From: Enchytraeus crypticus
Taxonomy: Eukaryota > Annelida > Clitellata > Enchytraeida > Enchytraeidae
NCBI GenBank assembly: GCA_905160935.1
Contig: CAJHZI010000240.1
Span: forward strand, 1,794,501-1,858,500
DNA: 64,000 nt
Direction: 5' to 3'
The position numbers and the translations under genes were made by a program. Under the pieces are notes generated by a model. The model was not told the origin of the DNA, ran no database searches, and saw only the letters and a list, made by a program, of their open reading frames with translations. The first letter of the stretch is position 1. Each line of letters begins with the position of its first letter. This document shows, piece after piece, positions 11,330 to 23,231 of this stretch.

Positions 11330-11407
11330 TTCCTGCTGTTACTGTTTAGTCGCCGTTTGACTTTCTTGGTCTATTCTGCAGTACGCCGGACACAACAAGG
11401 TATAATA

Positions 11408-11526
11408 TTCGATTATATTCATTTCTGATTATGCTCATATTTGATTATAAACATATCTGATTATAAACATATCTGATTATAAACATATTTGATTATAAAC
11501 ATATTTGATTATAAACATATTTGATT
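11408..11526. repeat. 16-bp minisatellite GATTATAAACATATYT
   Basis: Five to six near-perfect units in the presumed intron of the granulin gene at 11753. A weaker version of the same intron sequence lies at 23025-23065, beside its paralogue. Confidence 0.85.
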
Positions 11527-11573
11527 TTAAGGTGACTTTACGGGTTAAATAAGAAGAGAGAAACAATATTTAC

Positions 11574-11753
11574 ATTCTCAAGCGGGCAGCAGACATATCC
11601 TGTAGCCTCCCCTCCACAGCAGGTATTTCCATCAGGACATGTAGGAACTCCGTCATTACTACAGGGCACTGCTGCACTGGAGTACTGAAAGATCGCCACA
11701 AGGACAACCGTAGTGGCAAATTGACGTAGGAACAGGGACGAAGAGTGAGACAT
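11574..11753 (-). CDS. Granulin-like secreted peptide, exon with signal peptide (copy 1)
   Basis: A 60-codon exon ending at AAT|GTAAAT. Residues 1-28 form a signal peptide (hydrophobic TTVVLVAIFQYSSA). The rest is the N-terminal half of a granulin: PCSNDGVPTCPDGNTCC followed by GYVCCPLEN, with the family's paired cysteines. Granulins are small Cys-rich secreted growth factors or defence peptides. The intron is phase 0, as in the paralogues. I could not find its second coding exon downstream; only LINE-like sequence and a minisatellite are there, so the gene may be broken. A TATA box and non-coding exon lie about 1.1 kb upstream. Confidence 0.7.
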
Positions 11754-12029
11754 GATGGGAAGTTTAATCTGCTGTGAGATTAGCTCAGCGTTCTATCAGT
11801 GTAGTGCTGAGAGTACATAATAAAATAGTTTGGTTAATTGTTTTTATTTTATGTTTTGTTCTTAACAAACGAAAGTTTAACCTAATTATATCTTTTATGT
11901 CTGAATTTATAGGATACAATTAGTTAGTTAATTCTACTCTACACATATCATTTCAGCACGAGCCTCTGCGACCCTCTTAACTTGTAGGCCTAACTGATAC
12001 TTAAATTAAGATTTAAATAATTTTAAATA

Positions 12030-12640
12030 AACATGAAGTTAACATCGCAAGAAATGGTACGAAATTGGATCAGGTAAAGAGTTTCAAATATTTTGGTCAT
12101 ACAATAACCGATGACGGGAAATGTGAGACTGAAATATGGAGTAGGATTCTACTGAAAAGCGGCCTTTGATATTAGGAAAGAACTTTTAACAAAAGGTCTA
12201 AAGAAAGACACTAAAGATAGTGAAAACTTTAATTTGGACCACGCTATTTTATGGATGTGAAACATGGCCCTTAAGGAAGGTAGATATTAGGAAACTGGAG
12301 GCATTGGAAATGTGGATTTGAAGAAGAATGGAGAGGATAAGCTGGATTCAAAAGGTTATAAATAAGGAAGTTCAGGAGGGAGTTGGTACAGATAGACAGT
12401 TGATAAATGTATTAAGAAATAGGATGAAGAGTTGGATAGGACACACTCTAAGGAGGAGGGAAGGTCTATTAATAGAGGTCATAGAAGGTAGCATGGAAGG
12501 AAAACGAGGCAGGGGCAGGCCGAGATTAGGTATGTTAGATGATTTAAAGCTCCATTCATATGTGGATATGAAGAGGGAAGCGGAAGACAGAGAAGAGTGG
12601 AGGCGTTAAATACCTAGGATCTGCTAGTAGACAGTGCACT
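12030..12640 (+). mobile_element. RTE/jockey-like LINE C-terminal fragment
   Basis: Readable pieces on + are VKSFKYFGHTITDDGKCETE, FYGCETWPL and, in an open frame of 93 codons at 12328-12609, RRMERISWIQKV then RMKSWIGHTLRR and GKRGRGRPR..MLDDL. This is the C-terminus of a common LINE reverse transcriptase (WIGH..R, EGKRGRGRPR). The tail 'GGATCTGCTAGTAGACAGTGCACTAAGA' recurs with variation at 26440, 54290 and 58800. A GA run follows. Confidence 0.75.
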
Positions 12641-12833
12641 AAGAGAGAGAGAGAGAGAGAGAGATTTATATTAAAGAAGAGTTCGAAATGTCTATGATTT
12701 ATTTCAGTGTGAAACACGCGATGCTCTTTCTTCATTTTAGATATTAATTATAAAAACCGTGAAACTCATACTAAAAAGTAGTGAAATGTGTTTAGTAGTA
12801 CATGACATCGAGTAGAATGAACGGATCACTCAC

Positions 12834-12910
12834 CGGACAGTAACAGTGTGAGTAGAACGATGTTTGATGAACCTCCTACACCACTGACTGGCGGTTGTGT
12901 CACTTTTATA
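12834..12910 (-). promoter_or_regulatory. TATA promoter and non-coding first exon of granulin copy 1
   Basis: On the - strand TATAAAAG (12903-12910) precedes a segment GGAGGTTCATCAAACATCGT that ends at CCG|GTGAGT (12834). The same arrangement is at 23697-23780. TATA box, a short untranslated exon and a strong donor upstream of the signal-peptide exon indicate the promoter; transcription start is inferred about 25-30 bases after the TATA. Confidence 0.6.
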
Positions 12911-15349
12911 TCTTTTTACTAGCTACTGAAAATCAATATGCCTTATGATTTATTGTCAGTGATTAGTGATGGGCAATAAAAGGTTGCTAACCTATATTCG
13001 GCTCTGGAAAAAATATAACACAATTGGGTAAGCAGGGTACAATGGACCCAAGCACATTTTATACAGAAATACATAGCCTAACTGTAACAATCTTAACAAC
13101 TATTTAGTAATCAGATATACCATTGTCATTCCAGTTTTTAATTTTAAATTTAAAAATTAAAGTAATAAACATATTTTGAGCCAGTTTCCTACCCTAAAAT
13201 GTCGTCATAGACGTAATAAACATCATCAGCGAGGCAGAGGATATGTACAGATGCTGTTGCTTATCAAGAGAGTCCGCTTCACTATTGGTGAATTTAGTTT
13301 ATAAAATTATTTTTGGTTTCCTGGGGTCAACCGATTAGATTGACTGAGCCATCGTGAAGCACAGTTGACAGCAACACAACTACTTTCCTTCGTTTAGGAA
13401 CTGAAGATACAAGCACAGAAGAATTAAGAAATATCAGTAATTAAAACTATCAATAAATAAACTGATTTACTCTCAGTAATATACTGTGTACATGTATATC
13501 ATAATTGAAATGATATCGGTTGTATTCGGGTAGCAGCAACTCGTAACACAGCCAACAATTAGGTATTCCTACCAATGACAGTCGTGATGCTAATCAGATG
13601 CATGCGTATCATTCGCTCACCGGAATATCGACAAAGAGTCCATGGCCACATTTACTGAACTTAAGTCTGGAATAGAGGTGTTTTCTATCTCTAAACTGGA
13701 CTTATATCTAAAGTAAAAACTCCATAACTAAAGTATAGCGCTATATTTTTAGTTTTCAATAAATTTAACGGTTTCATATAGTTTATTTGTTCATTTCAGC
13801 ACAGATTATAATACAAAAAATAGGAACGCGCATGTTGTTAGATAACAAACAAAACTACGAATGAGGCTACCATAAAAGTGCAAGTGCAGTAGTGTGGTAG
13901 TACCATCAATAGCAACTATAGAGAGTCTACTTAATTTAAAAGAAGTTTGCTTAATATAGACTTTAATTGAGTTATAATGATGAAGGTACGCTGATTAGCC
14001 GACAAAAATATTTGCTTTAGTTCAAGTGGCGTTTTTAAGGCATATTGTCTTTCAAGTTAAAGAGTTCTATGTTACAATTTGTACTGATATTGTCACGGAC
14101 GAAAGTCCATTTCATACATGTATATTTAGGATTTTAATTTATAGTCTTTGCCTCTTATGCATCCGTTATTTTGATGTCCCTTGGTCATGAAATGAAAGCC
14201 CCATTTCCTAAAAGTAACGGGACACTCTATACGATGTGTAATACTAATTTCAAGTTCTCTGATTAGCTACTGTATCTTTCGTGAGGATTGAAAAAATAAT
14301 TGTAGCAGAAAAGGAGAGGCTTGGAAGTTATTGGTAATGTAATCCCTTGCTCAATTTTTACCCAAAATCACGTGACATTTAATATCGCATATCCTTTGAC
14401 TCTTTATGTCTTAATGACTTCTGACAGCTTAAAGAATTCTGACATCTCATATCTTAATGACTTCTGACATTTCACATCGTTATATCTTCTGTCATTTTGT
14501 TATTGAAGACCACAATATACTTTTAATTTATGCTAAATAATTATGAAGTAGCTTCATTGTAGGCCTAAAATTGTGACAGTGTTCCAACAGTGCCTCGCAT
14601 TTTTTACGCCGAATTAAAAAACGACATCTGTTCCAAGCACTGAGGAGCATTGAGTGCTAATGTAATGTCGAATAGACTTCATGTTGAAAAGCACATATCG
14701 ATATAGACATATGTCTCAATATCGATATAGATATGTAAATGTCTCGATCAATGAGAATTGTTATTTCTTTGACTAGATTTTGGTTCATTTGTTTAAGTAG
14801 TGCAGCCGTTGCTTTTAGTGGTTTCCATTGAGTTTCACTTCAAATTATCATGTAACGTTGTCACAAAAGCAGCACAGCCTAGCAGGACTGCAGGCGTGAA
14901 GCGTCTGCTTTAAATCTATATTTTGTATATTACTAAAGGAAGCGATAATATTATATGCTATAGTCCGAGAATAATTAAATTAAAGATATCAAGAGCTTGA
15001 AAATAAGTGGACAAAATGAATGTTTTCAGTGCATTGGAGCCTACGTAAAAGGTATGCTCTTACTTATTACCTCTCAGTAGTGTCCAGCTTCAGGTCAATC
15101 CAATACTCTTTTAAAAGGAAATTTCAGGGAGGGATAATTTGAACAGTTTTTTTTCTGAGGGACATTGAAATTGTAAGCCAGTAACTAATATATAATTATT
15201 CTTAGTATTTTAAATTTTCATCTAAAAAAGGCGGCTACCTTTGCAGCTTGAAAAGCCGCTTGATTTTTGGCATCTATGAAAAATAACAGAGGGGAAAGGA
15301 GGAATATCCATATCCATGGCATCTATATTTAATATATTTAACCTAACAG

Positions 15350-16041
15350 GGTGGTAAGGGCAGATTGCACTTCATTGACAAGAAAGTAAAGGTGAACTCT
15401 CAGTATTACGTCAATACTTTGCTTCCGGAGCTGTTTGATGATTGCTATGCTCTTCTACCAAATGGTTTCATCATTCAGCAGAATGGTGCTCCGGCTCATG
15501 CACAGGAATGGATCAGCGAGAGAAACCCGGATTTCATTAAGAAGAATAAATGGCCTCCAAATTCTTCCGATCTAAATCCTTTGGATTACTATGTCTTTGG
15601 AACAATGCTGCATCTCTATTAGAAACACCAGCCGAAGCCAAAAAGCAAGACAGAACTGCAGGAAGTGCTTTACGCCATTTTTAGGTAAGAATGGGGGGTT
15701 GCTCTGCTGAAACTTGCCTAACTGGCCAATCTGTGTACCAAAATGGATGAAAATTGGCCACCCCATCAGAAATTGGTCCTTTAGTAATTGGTAAAAGTTT
15801 TATTTGAAAATATTAAAAATAGCCTGAGATATTCAAATATTTTGCAGGTGTTATCATTTTTTTTACTCACCCTGTATATATATATATTGTACATATATAC
15901 ATGTATATATATATATATATATACATGTATATATGTACAATATATATATGGATGAAAATTGGCCACCCCATCAGAAATTGGTCCTTTAGTAATTGGTAAA
16001 AGTTTTATTTGAAAATATTAAAAATAGCCTGAGATATTCAA

Positions 16042-16042
<1 letters not shown>
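15350..16042 (+). pseudogene. Tc1/mariner-type transposase fragment with duplicated 3' arm
   Basis: The frame at 15365-15622 reads HFIDKKVKVNSQYYVNTLLP, then FIIQQNGAPAHAQ and WPPNSSDLNPLDYYVFG, the C-terminal half of a mariner-family transposase. The second catalytic Asp (QQDxAPAH) is Asn here, and a stop ends the frame, so it is inactive. The downstream arm runs to 'tactcaccctgta' (15865-15878), a mariner-like terminus. About 94 bp of that arm (15742-15838) are repeated at 15949-16042 on the other side of an AT palindrome. Confidence 0.75.
15884..15949. repeat. AT-rich palindrome
   Basis: TATATTGTACATATATACAT on the left is mirrored by ATGTATATATGTACAATATA on the right around a TA run. The arms are about 32 bp and look perfect, so the DNA could form a cruciform. 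Followed at 16040-16130 by a TA/TG microsatellite. Confidence 0.8.
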
Positions 16043-16105
<63 letters not shown>

Positions 16106-16499
16106 ATATGTGTATGTGTATATATATTTTCAGATATATACTGTATATACAATCTATCATTTTGATGTTAATATTTATTCCATATTTGAATGCCGTATCA
16201 TTTAGATTATCCATTATCTTCTGCAATCCAGTCTCGCTTAGTGTTACCATTCCTTGGTGATCTCAAAATCTTACGTCTTGTAACAATTTTCTTACTACTT
16301 TTATTCCTTCTTCCATGTTTTCCAATATATTTTCATGTCTTCCATATCTTCCAACATTGCCTCACCGTCTAAGTTAATTAAACAGCAGTGCAAAATGCAA
16401 CAACCCTGTTGTTATTCCAGGTCCTATTAGCCTTCTTCTGAGTAGTATTTTGAGCAATAAAACAAAGTTAACAAATTGTACCTATGGTATCACGATCAT

Positions 16500-17300
16500 A
16501 TATTTCAATTTTAATAACTTAACATGTAGCAGTTTTGTAGTAGTCCTATTTCGTGCAAATTAATTATATTGTTATAAGAATGTGAACCGAATTAATCTAG
16601 CCAATGCCAGATAATTGTATGTTGAATAGCAAAGAAATCTACCAGAAATAGCCCTCGTAGAATCATTTCGGTATTGTGTTAATCAAAATTTTATTCTTAT
16701 AATTAAACATTAACTCTAGAGTTTTCTTTATTGTCAAAATTCATTCAGAAGCCTAGCAAATGTGTCCGAAGCGGACTGATGACATTCAGTCTGCTAAGAA
16801 ACAGCAAAATATCTGGATTCAATTTATTTAATGGGGATCCAACAAGTTTTATCAATAGAAGCGATGCAATGGCATTACATGTAGTTTACAATGAATCCGT
16901 GAGGACGTCATGATATGGTTCGTCCGACTGAATCCTCTCCTACATTCAGCCGATAATACCGCAGTGGTATCAATTCATTTAACGATGGCGGCTCAATACT
17001 TCTAACTGTCTTTGTGAAGATTCTAAATGCACGAAATTCTAATAATTCATATACTTTGCACTTAGGTGCAAGTGTTTCTTTAAAATATTCAGCATTATTG
17101 ACCTTTTTCTTGTTATTTTTTGAGACTTATAATAGACCTAACAATGCTTCGCAAAGCTGAGTGGAATACCGATCCATTCTACCCTAAAAGAAAAGGGAAA
17201 GCATGAGAATGCCGTTTCTACTATGTTGTACGATTTATACCTGGAACGCCGTTCCCACCAGAAACAAAGTAACGTAACGGCGTTCCCATGCGTTACGTAA
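16500..17300 (-). mobile_element. Decayed hAT-family (ZNF862-like) transposase remnant
   Basis: Matches 51830-52720 on the same strand, where the hAT dimerisation region is readable. Shared text includes 'ctgaatcctctcctaca(t/c)tcagccg' and 'ctgt.t.tgtgaagac.ct'. Too decayed here to give a continuous frame. The remainder up to 17800 is non-coding. Confidence 0.5.
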
Positions 17301-17802
17301 AATTCTACCACTGAAACTCAGTCATTTTTCTGACTTCAATATTACAGTGCATTTATAAAAATCCATGCATAGCCATTTATAATTTAGTTTATGCTAATGA
17401 GGCTCTTCATCGAACAACAACAAATTTAAATGCAAGTAATCTGGACTAGCAGAGCAATATGCAGGATATTTAATATTACTGACAAAGATAATACGACATT
17501 TTGTATGATTATATTTGTAGTGCAGAGCATCAAAGAAAGGTACATAGATGATATATGCAATTTGATTATGAAGACTTGGAAAAGTACATAAAAAACGTTA
17601 TGTTGAGAAATTTAAGTATGGTTAATACAAAAGGGCGAACTAGGGCATCTAGCTTTTATTAAATTTTTACCACCCCTGTATTTATTGAAATGCATCATAG
17701 TTATTTTTGTCATTTTGTTTATACTTTGCTAACATTAAACCATTCATAATGGTGTAATAAAGATTCATTTATATGCGATCTTGGTATACGCTTTATTATC
17801 AT

Positions 17803-18798
17803 TCAGCCTTCGAGTATGGTGCCCCAAAGCATCCTAGGATTTCCTCCTTTAAGGGGGGTACAACCATTCTCACATTTTGTGCCCTCTGGACAACACGTAT
17901 GAGCATTACAACAGACACCCTAAAATATAGATCAATCACTGAAAAATAAGTCAATCAAGAAGTCAATCGAAATCAATCAGTTAATCAGTCAGTTAATCAA
18001 TCAATCAATTACTTCACCTCTCTTTCACTTCGGGGCTGTAGCTTCAGCCAAGTGAGCAACATATACAGTCGTCACAACAATTAAAAATACAGACGATATC
18101 CTCTGGACAAGAAGTTGCACACAACCAACACCGCGTTTCATGAAATGTCGATCAATCAATGAAAATTAGGTCAATCAAGAAATCAATGAAAATCAATCGT
18201 TTAGTCGGTCAGTTAATCAATCAATCTATCAATTACTTAATCTTCACTTCTTTTGTACTTCGGTGCTATCACTGCAACTGAAGCCAAGTGCGCAATCATT
18301 TAGTCATCACAAACATTTAGTCATTATAAATACTTACGACAGTGGTACAGTCTTAATCGATTCTTTGTTAGCGGTAGACTTGTCTTAAATTATTATGTGA
18401 TATTTAGGCTACGGAATATGTCAGGTCGTTTTTCTTTGTAGGTCCTATTGTTAAAGTTAGTGATGCTAACTATTACAAAAGAATGAAATATTATAATTTT
18501 CTTATTTAAAAAATTAGCTCAAAGGCGAATATCACTTCTGAAAAGTATTTCTAAAGTAATATGTTAGATTCCTTTAAGGTCAGTGTTGAAAAAATAGAGA
18601 ATTAAAGTTAACGTTAACAGTACTTACGTTATCGTAGGGGCAACATAAACTTCTTAACATAGAATAACCACAGCGGGGTTGATTGCCTGGGCATAATATT
18701 GTCGAGTCGACTGGACTGGTTAAACCCACAACGATGATCACGGCTAAGCCCACAACTGAGACGATTAGACGTCGTGAGTGAGACACTGAGAGAGACAT
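17803..18798 (-). CDS. Granulin-like secreted peptide (copy 2), two coding exons
   Basis: Exons 18798-18628 (57 codons, donor AAC|GTAAGT) and 17919-17803 (38 codons plus TGA, acceptor TTTTAG). Residues 1-32 are a signal peptide (LIVSVVGLAVIIVVGLTSPV). The mature part reads LCPGNQPRCGYSML, LCCPYDN, then GVCCNAHTCCPEGTKCENGC. This is a granulin with a phase-0 intron in the middle of the domain. It has 10 rather than 12 cysteines: the second Cys and one Cys pair of the N-terminal half are missing by a short deletion. Predicted 95 residues. The exon is preceded by TTATTTTCAG, as in paralogues. I did not find its TATA exon. Probably functional, but the missing disulphide partners leave doubt. Confidence 0.75.
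18081..18143 (-). pseudogene. Decayed duplicate of the granulin second coding exon
   Basis: On the - strand GGTGTTGGTTGTGTGCAACT..TTGTCCAGAGG resembles the start of the exon at 17919 and is preceded by the same intron text (ATTGATTGATCGAC and TTGATTGACC). The cysteine codons are partly lost and the acceptor AG is gone. It lies in the intron of copy 2. Confidence 0.55.
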
Positions 18799-18984
18799 AT
18801 CGGATATTGAAGTGACTGAAAATAACGTTCATTATAACATTGTGTTAACATATTAATAAAATAATTAAATTGGAGTTATTTTTTATGATAATGAGTTAAG
18901 CATAACAATATAATTAAGATAATGGAGCAATAATTGCGGTATTTTATCGAAACATGAAATTCAAAGGTTTTCTCAGAAGAAACC

Positions 18985-19400
18985 ACAATGTCTACGCACA
19001 CCAATTTAATTGCACATAAACGATACATTTTCCATCTATACGCTGGTGCATTTGCACCAAATTATCAGCACTATTGGTCGAACAATTGCCACTTATAGCG
19101 GGGCTGGTGGAGATTTCCAAACACTTTTAATGACAAAAATAACATATCGAAGTGCATAAAAATAAGTACAGATTGAATCCATGTACACCAATTCAATTGC
19201 ACATAAATGACACCATTTTCAGCTGCCCACTGATACATTTGCACCAAATTATCTGCAAAATTAGTCATATAATTGCCACTCAAAAAGGGACTGTTTTAGA
19301 ATTTCATGCACTTTTCACTATGAACAAGAGAGTTCTAAGTGCACAGAAAAAGTGCAGCTAGAATCTGGGCACTAATTCAATTGCACATAAATGATACATT
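18985..19400. repeat. Tandem repeat of about 190 bp
   Basis: The string 'caattcaattgcacataaatgatacatt' followed by 'catttgcaccaaattatc' recurs near 18998, 19190 and 19375, with 'aattgccact' at spacing of about 190. Three diverged units. Confidence 0.7.
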
Positions 19401-19494
19401 GAAAAGATACATATCGGCGCAATAACACAAGCATATCTTCACATAAGGATTAATACATGTAATCGCACAGAATACATGTAATCAGACAGAATGA

Positions 19495-19782
19495 CAGACA
19501 GACAGACAGACAGGCGAATGTATAGATGGATGAAAGTAAGGATGTATATATGGATAAAAGGATGGATGTATAGATGGATGGAAGGATGGATGCATAGATG
19601 AATGGAAGGATGGATTCATTGATGGATGGCTAGATCGATGGACGCATCGATGTATGGACGGATAGATTGACATCGAGGGATAGATTGACCGAGTGACTGA
19701 CTTGCGGACACACAGACTGGCAAGCAGGCAGACTAGCAGACGTACAGGCCAATGGATAACGGGATGGATGGATGGATGGACA
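19495..19782. repeat. GACA and GGAT minisatellite
   Basis: Starts as GACA repeats and changes to variants of GGATGGATG, up to the truncated end of the SOD2 pseudogene. Confidence 0.85.
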
Positions 19783-20366
19783 AGTCATCTCAATCATTCA
19801 ATGTTCTGGAAGAACCTGACCTCTGAGGCCAACTCTGACGAGAGAGTTGAAGTCTGAAATCGATTGAGATTTTGAAGGTTTGGAGAGACTGAGGAATCAG
19901 TTGAGTGCGGTCACTATAGTTGTGCAGGGCAGTGGGTGGTGATGGCTCGGCTACAATAAACAAGCCAACAAGCTGCAGATAGTGGCCTGTCCTAATCAAA
20001 ACCCTTTGACGGCCATCACCGCACTGGTGCCTATATTTAGTATTGAAATGCTGGAACATACTATCTATGTGTTTATATGTGTAGGATTGGCGCCTATAGT
20101 TGGTATTGACTTGATGAAACATACTATCTACTTGTATGTGTCTATGTGTTAGTATGTGTAGATCTGTTGTCTATATTTGGTCTTGACGTGTGGCAACATA
20201 CTGTCTATGTGTTTGTATGTGTAGGACTGGTGCCAATATTTGGTATTGACGTTTTGGGAACACGCTTACTACCTCCAGTACAAGAACGTCAGATCAGACT
20301 ATGTCAGGGCTATTTGGAACGTCGTCAACTGGAAGGACCTTGCTGCCAGATACACTGCGGCCAAAG
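19783..20366 (+). pseudogene. Mitochondrial Mn superoxide dismutase (SOD2) pseudogene
   Basis: On + the text reads HLNHSMFWKNLT at 19786, then with frame shifts LRNQLSAVTIVVQGSGWWWL, LQIVACPNQNPL and LVPIF, and finally [32 protein letters not shown] and TAA at 20366. These are the C-terminal two-thirds of Fe/Mn SOD, including the metal-site QGSGWxWL and D-x-WEHAYY blocks. No introns interrupt it, so it looks processed. It is 5' truncated at the GGAT minisatellite, carries stops and frameshifts, and its [12 protein letters not shown] block is expanded as a tandem repeat. Confidence 0.85.
20023..20290 (+). repeat. Tandem repeat made from a SOD2 coding block
   Basis: Units start at 20023, 20086, 20162 and 20226 (lengths 63, 76 and 64 before the last). 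Each holds the codons for [12 protein letters not shown], more or less decayed, followed by 'tactatctatgtgtttgtatgtgtag'. The last unit runs on into the rest of the SOD2 pseudogene. Confidence 0.8.
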
Positions 20367-20439
20367 CTTAATGCTGCTAACATCTATCAGATCAGTCAAT
20401 GAGAATTCTGGCGTGGAAACTGACATTAAAAGTGCGTGA

Positions 20440-22197
20440 GCTAATGCTTGATAGCGGAATTTAATGCTTCAGATTCTTAAGGTATCATGTGCAATGTTTT
20501 GCCTAATGAATGAGACAGATATAAGTGCGACTAGATAACGAAGCTACACCTCAAATGCAACGAGTTCGTAATTGTTTACAGTTGTTATATTAATTAACAC
20601 TGCATTTAAAATATACACTGAAGTTTAATATACTGTAGATTATTATACTTATGCAGTGGGTGCTTTTTATGTATATATTCATTTCTTTATTCGTCATAAG
20701 CAGACAGGATTAAGATATATCACACTCACGTACTCATAGAAGTACATACACACATAATAACATACAATTCTGAATTAATGGCGGCCTACGTCCTGTTCCT
20801 TGTTGACTACGCGGGAGACTAAAAGGCTAAGAAGAACCATCCGAAGACGGTGAAGAAAATTTAGCGCATGTCAGTTAATGGCCAGTTGAATAGAGATGAT
20901 GATATAGTATTCAATGGCTTCCTCTCCTCTACAATTCAGCTACCTAAATCTACCTCAATTCTCAAGTCGGCTGACCCAGATGAGTTAATATGATTAAATA
21001 TATTATAATAGTTTTGTTAAAATAAATCTTAACACTATCGAATAAAAATGTGTAGGCTTACACTGAGTTTGCTGGTACTCCTTGTATTAAATGAATTGAG
21101 GCCGAATAAACGTTTCTTGTCCACAAAAGTTACGAGGCCTAAAATATTTTTAGTATCTATAAAAGATCTCTCGATCTTTAGCCATATATGAAGTATCCAG
21201 GATGAACCCAGTGAGAGGTACACAACTGTGTAGTCCAATAACTAACCACTCGATTCTTGATCATTTTAATGGTTATTTCACGAAATACCCATGTTGAACC
21301 CATCGCAAAGGTTTAACGGATGTTTACGAAACATTAGGGCTACTCTATCGAACTCTTGTTAATTCTTAGGACCGTTAAAGCATAATTATTTTTCAATTTA
21401 TAAATTTCGCTGTTTACTAGATGCGATGACTTTTTTGATATCAATTTGAAATAAATCAAAAGACATAGCCGTCACTTACTTCTTTTCTTCGAGATGAGAT
21501 AAGGAAAAAAATGCAAATCTACCTATGCTTTTAACGGTTAGGCCTATATCCCAAAATTTGACATGAAAATCTGCTATTGACATTTTCCTTTTTTACTTTG
21601 AAAAATCCTCTCAGTCTATGTAAGCCTAATGATTAGAGCGGATGGAAGAAAAGTATAGCGATTCTAATAAATTCTAACATGTGTTATTTCGAAATCTATG
21701 CCAACACTTGGCTCTTTCGCATAATAATTTCCTAATTCAAATTAGTACTTCTTGGAAACAAACGCTATTGCTGCTTAAAATTATATAACTGATTATATAT
21801 TGCGATAAATCAGCGAATGATCCCAATCAATTTCAGTAATCCTCTAATTACTTGACATCTAGGAAAAGCAATACCATGATGCTTTTTATGATAATCGGTT
21901 TCAGAAGGTTAACGAGCTAAGGAAAAGTGGCTTGAATTTGTAAGCTGCTTTAGTGTTGACTTTAATAAAATCTACTATATTCTCAAAGGATTATTTTAGA
22001 GTTTATGTACGTTAATTTTTAATATTGACATCAAGCTAATTTTTTGTTAATTTTTAGTATAGACATTCAGTTTAATTTCAGGGTACCCCATATATATTAA
22101 GTGGTAAATTTGTACAAAAATGATCTCTCGTCGATTAGGAGTCCCTAAACAGTCTACTGACGTCTTTAGAGAATCGAGTAGTGTGTGGATGACACAG
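20440..22197. other. No gene recognised
   Basis: AT-rich non-coding DNA. A short LINE-like stretch may lie at 20780-20890, too decayed to assign. Open frames here are short and without domains. Confidence 0.4.
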
Positions 22198-23231
22198 CTA
22201 AATATTGCCTCCAATCGATGGATGCGAACGGCTGGCATTGGTGAGAATTTGCTCCTCATCTTCAATTCCATCACTCACATGAACACAATAAGGACCACAG
22301 CATTTTGTACCCCATGGACAACAAGTTTTACCACCAGGACAACATACACCCTAAAACGAGCAATCAATCAGCACTCGTCAATAAAGAATAATTCAAAAGC
22401 AATCAATTGTTCTGTCAATCAATCAATCAATCAATTACTTCATCATCACCTCTCAGTTTTATGCTGTGGCTGCAGATGAAATCGTTTTGATAATACATAT
22501 AAATTTCAGAATAAATATGATCGACTATCCATCCTCCATTAGCTTAACATTTGCCTTAAATTTATATTAGATATTTACCAGATGGTCAAAAGAATGTTAT
22601 ATAGTCGTTCATGTAAAAGTTATAAATTTAACATATTTGTATGATAGGTATTATAAAAATTTCAGTTCAGGACATATTAGCACATCTGTACGGATATAAA
22701 TCCACAGAAAGAATCTTTACAATAAAGTGCATATGTATACAGTCGCTTAAATTCTAATTATGAAATATTTGAGATGATTAGTTAGCAGTACTTACATAAG
22801 GAGGGGGGCAGCACAAGTATTTATCAATATATAGACAACAGGATTGGGTAGGATGACCAGTCTGGACATACTATACCCTCAGCCACATCACACCACTTCA
22901 TGAGGGGCTTCTCCTCTGCCAGCTCCTGCTTAGTCGCCTTCAAAGACACGCCCAGTTTGGCTTCTTTGGTTTATTCTACTGTGCGCCAGGCACAACTCCG
23001 CATCATATTTGATTGCAATACTGTTTGGTTATAATCGTATTTGACTATATTCATATTTGATTTTAATGTTACTTGCCGGTTAAGTCCAAATAGAGAAACT
23101 ATACTTACGCCCGGGAGAGGGCAGCAGTCCCATGCTGTCTCCTTACTCTTGCAGCACATCATTCCATCAGGGCAGAGCCTATCATAGTCAGGACAATACA
23201 GTACTCCCTTGGAGTACTGAATGATCACCAT
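22198..23231 (-). CDS. Granulin-like peptide (copy 3), damaged N-terminus
   Basis: Exon 23231-23109 (41 codons, donor GGC|GTAAGT) and second exon 22350-22198 (50 codons and TAG, acceptor TTTTAG). The protein reads LYCPDYDRLCPDGMMCC, WDCCPLPG, then GVCCPGGKTCCPWGTKCCGP and a 28-residue tail. Compared with copy 1 the original start codon is gone and a TAG lies in the signal-peptide region, so only an internal ATG (23231) remains, without a full signal peptide. Between the two exons lies another partial copy of the first exon (22796-22885). It may be a pseudogene; the C-terminal exon itself is undamaged and may belong to either first exon. Confidence 0.55.
22796..22885 (-). pseudogene. Partial granulin first coding exon
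   Basis: From DVAEGIVCPDW to QSCCLYIDKYLCCPPPY|GTAAGT, but the two parts are in different frames because of a small deletion. Upstream of DVAEG the signal-peptide part is replaced by LINE 5'-like sequence ('gcgactaagcaggagct') at 22890-22990. Broken. Confidence 0.65.

Larger units (their letters stand above)
11330..15240. repeat. Segmental duplication, copy 1
   Basis: From the intron of granulin copy 1 through the promoter to about 15240, the DNA matches 22930-26210 in order, with many indels. Shared landmarks include 'ctcaccgg..gtaa', 'atcgatatagat', 'gtgcagc(c/t)gt' and 'tcttacttattacctc'. Apart from the granulin exon, promoter and LINE fragment I see no gene in 12663-15240. Confidence 0.75.
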
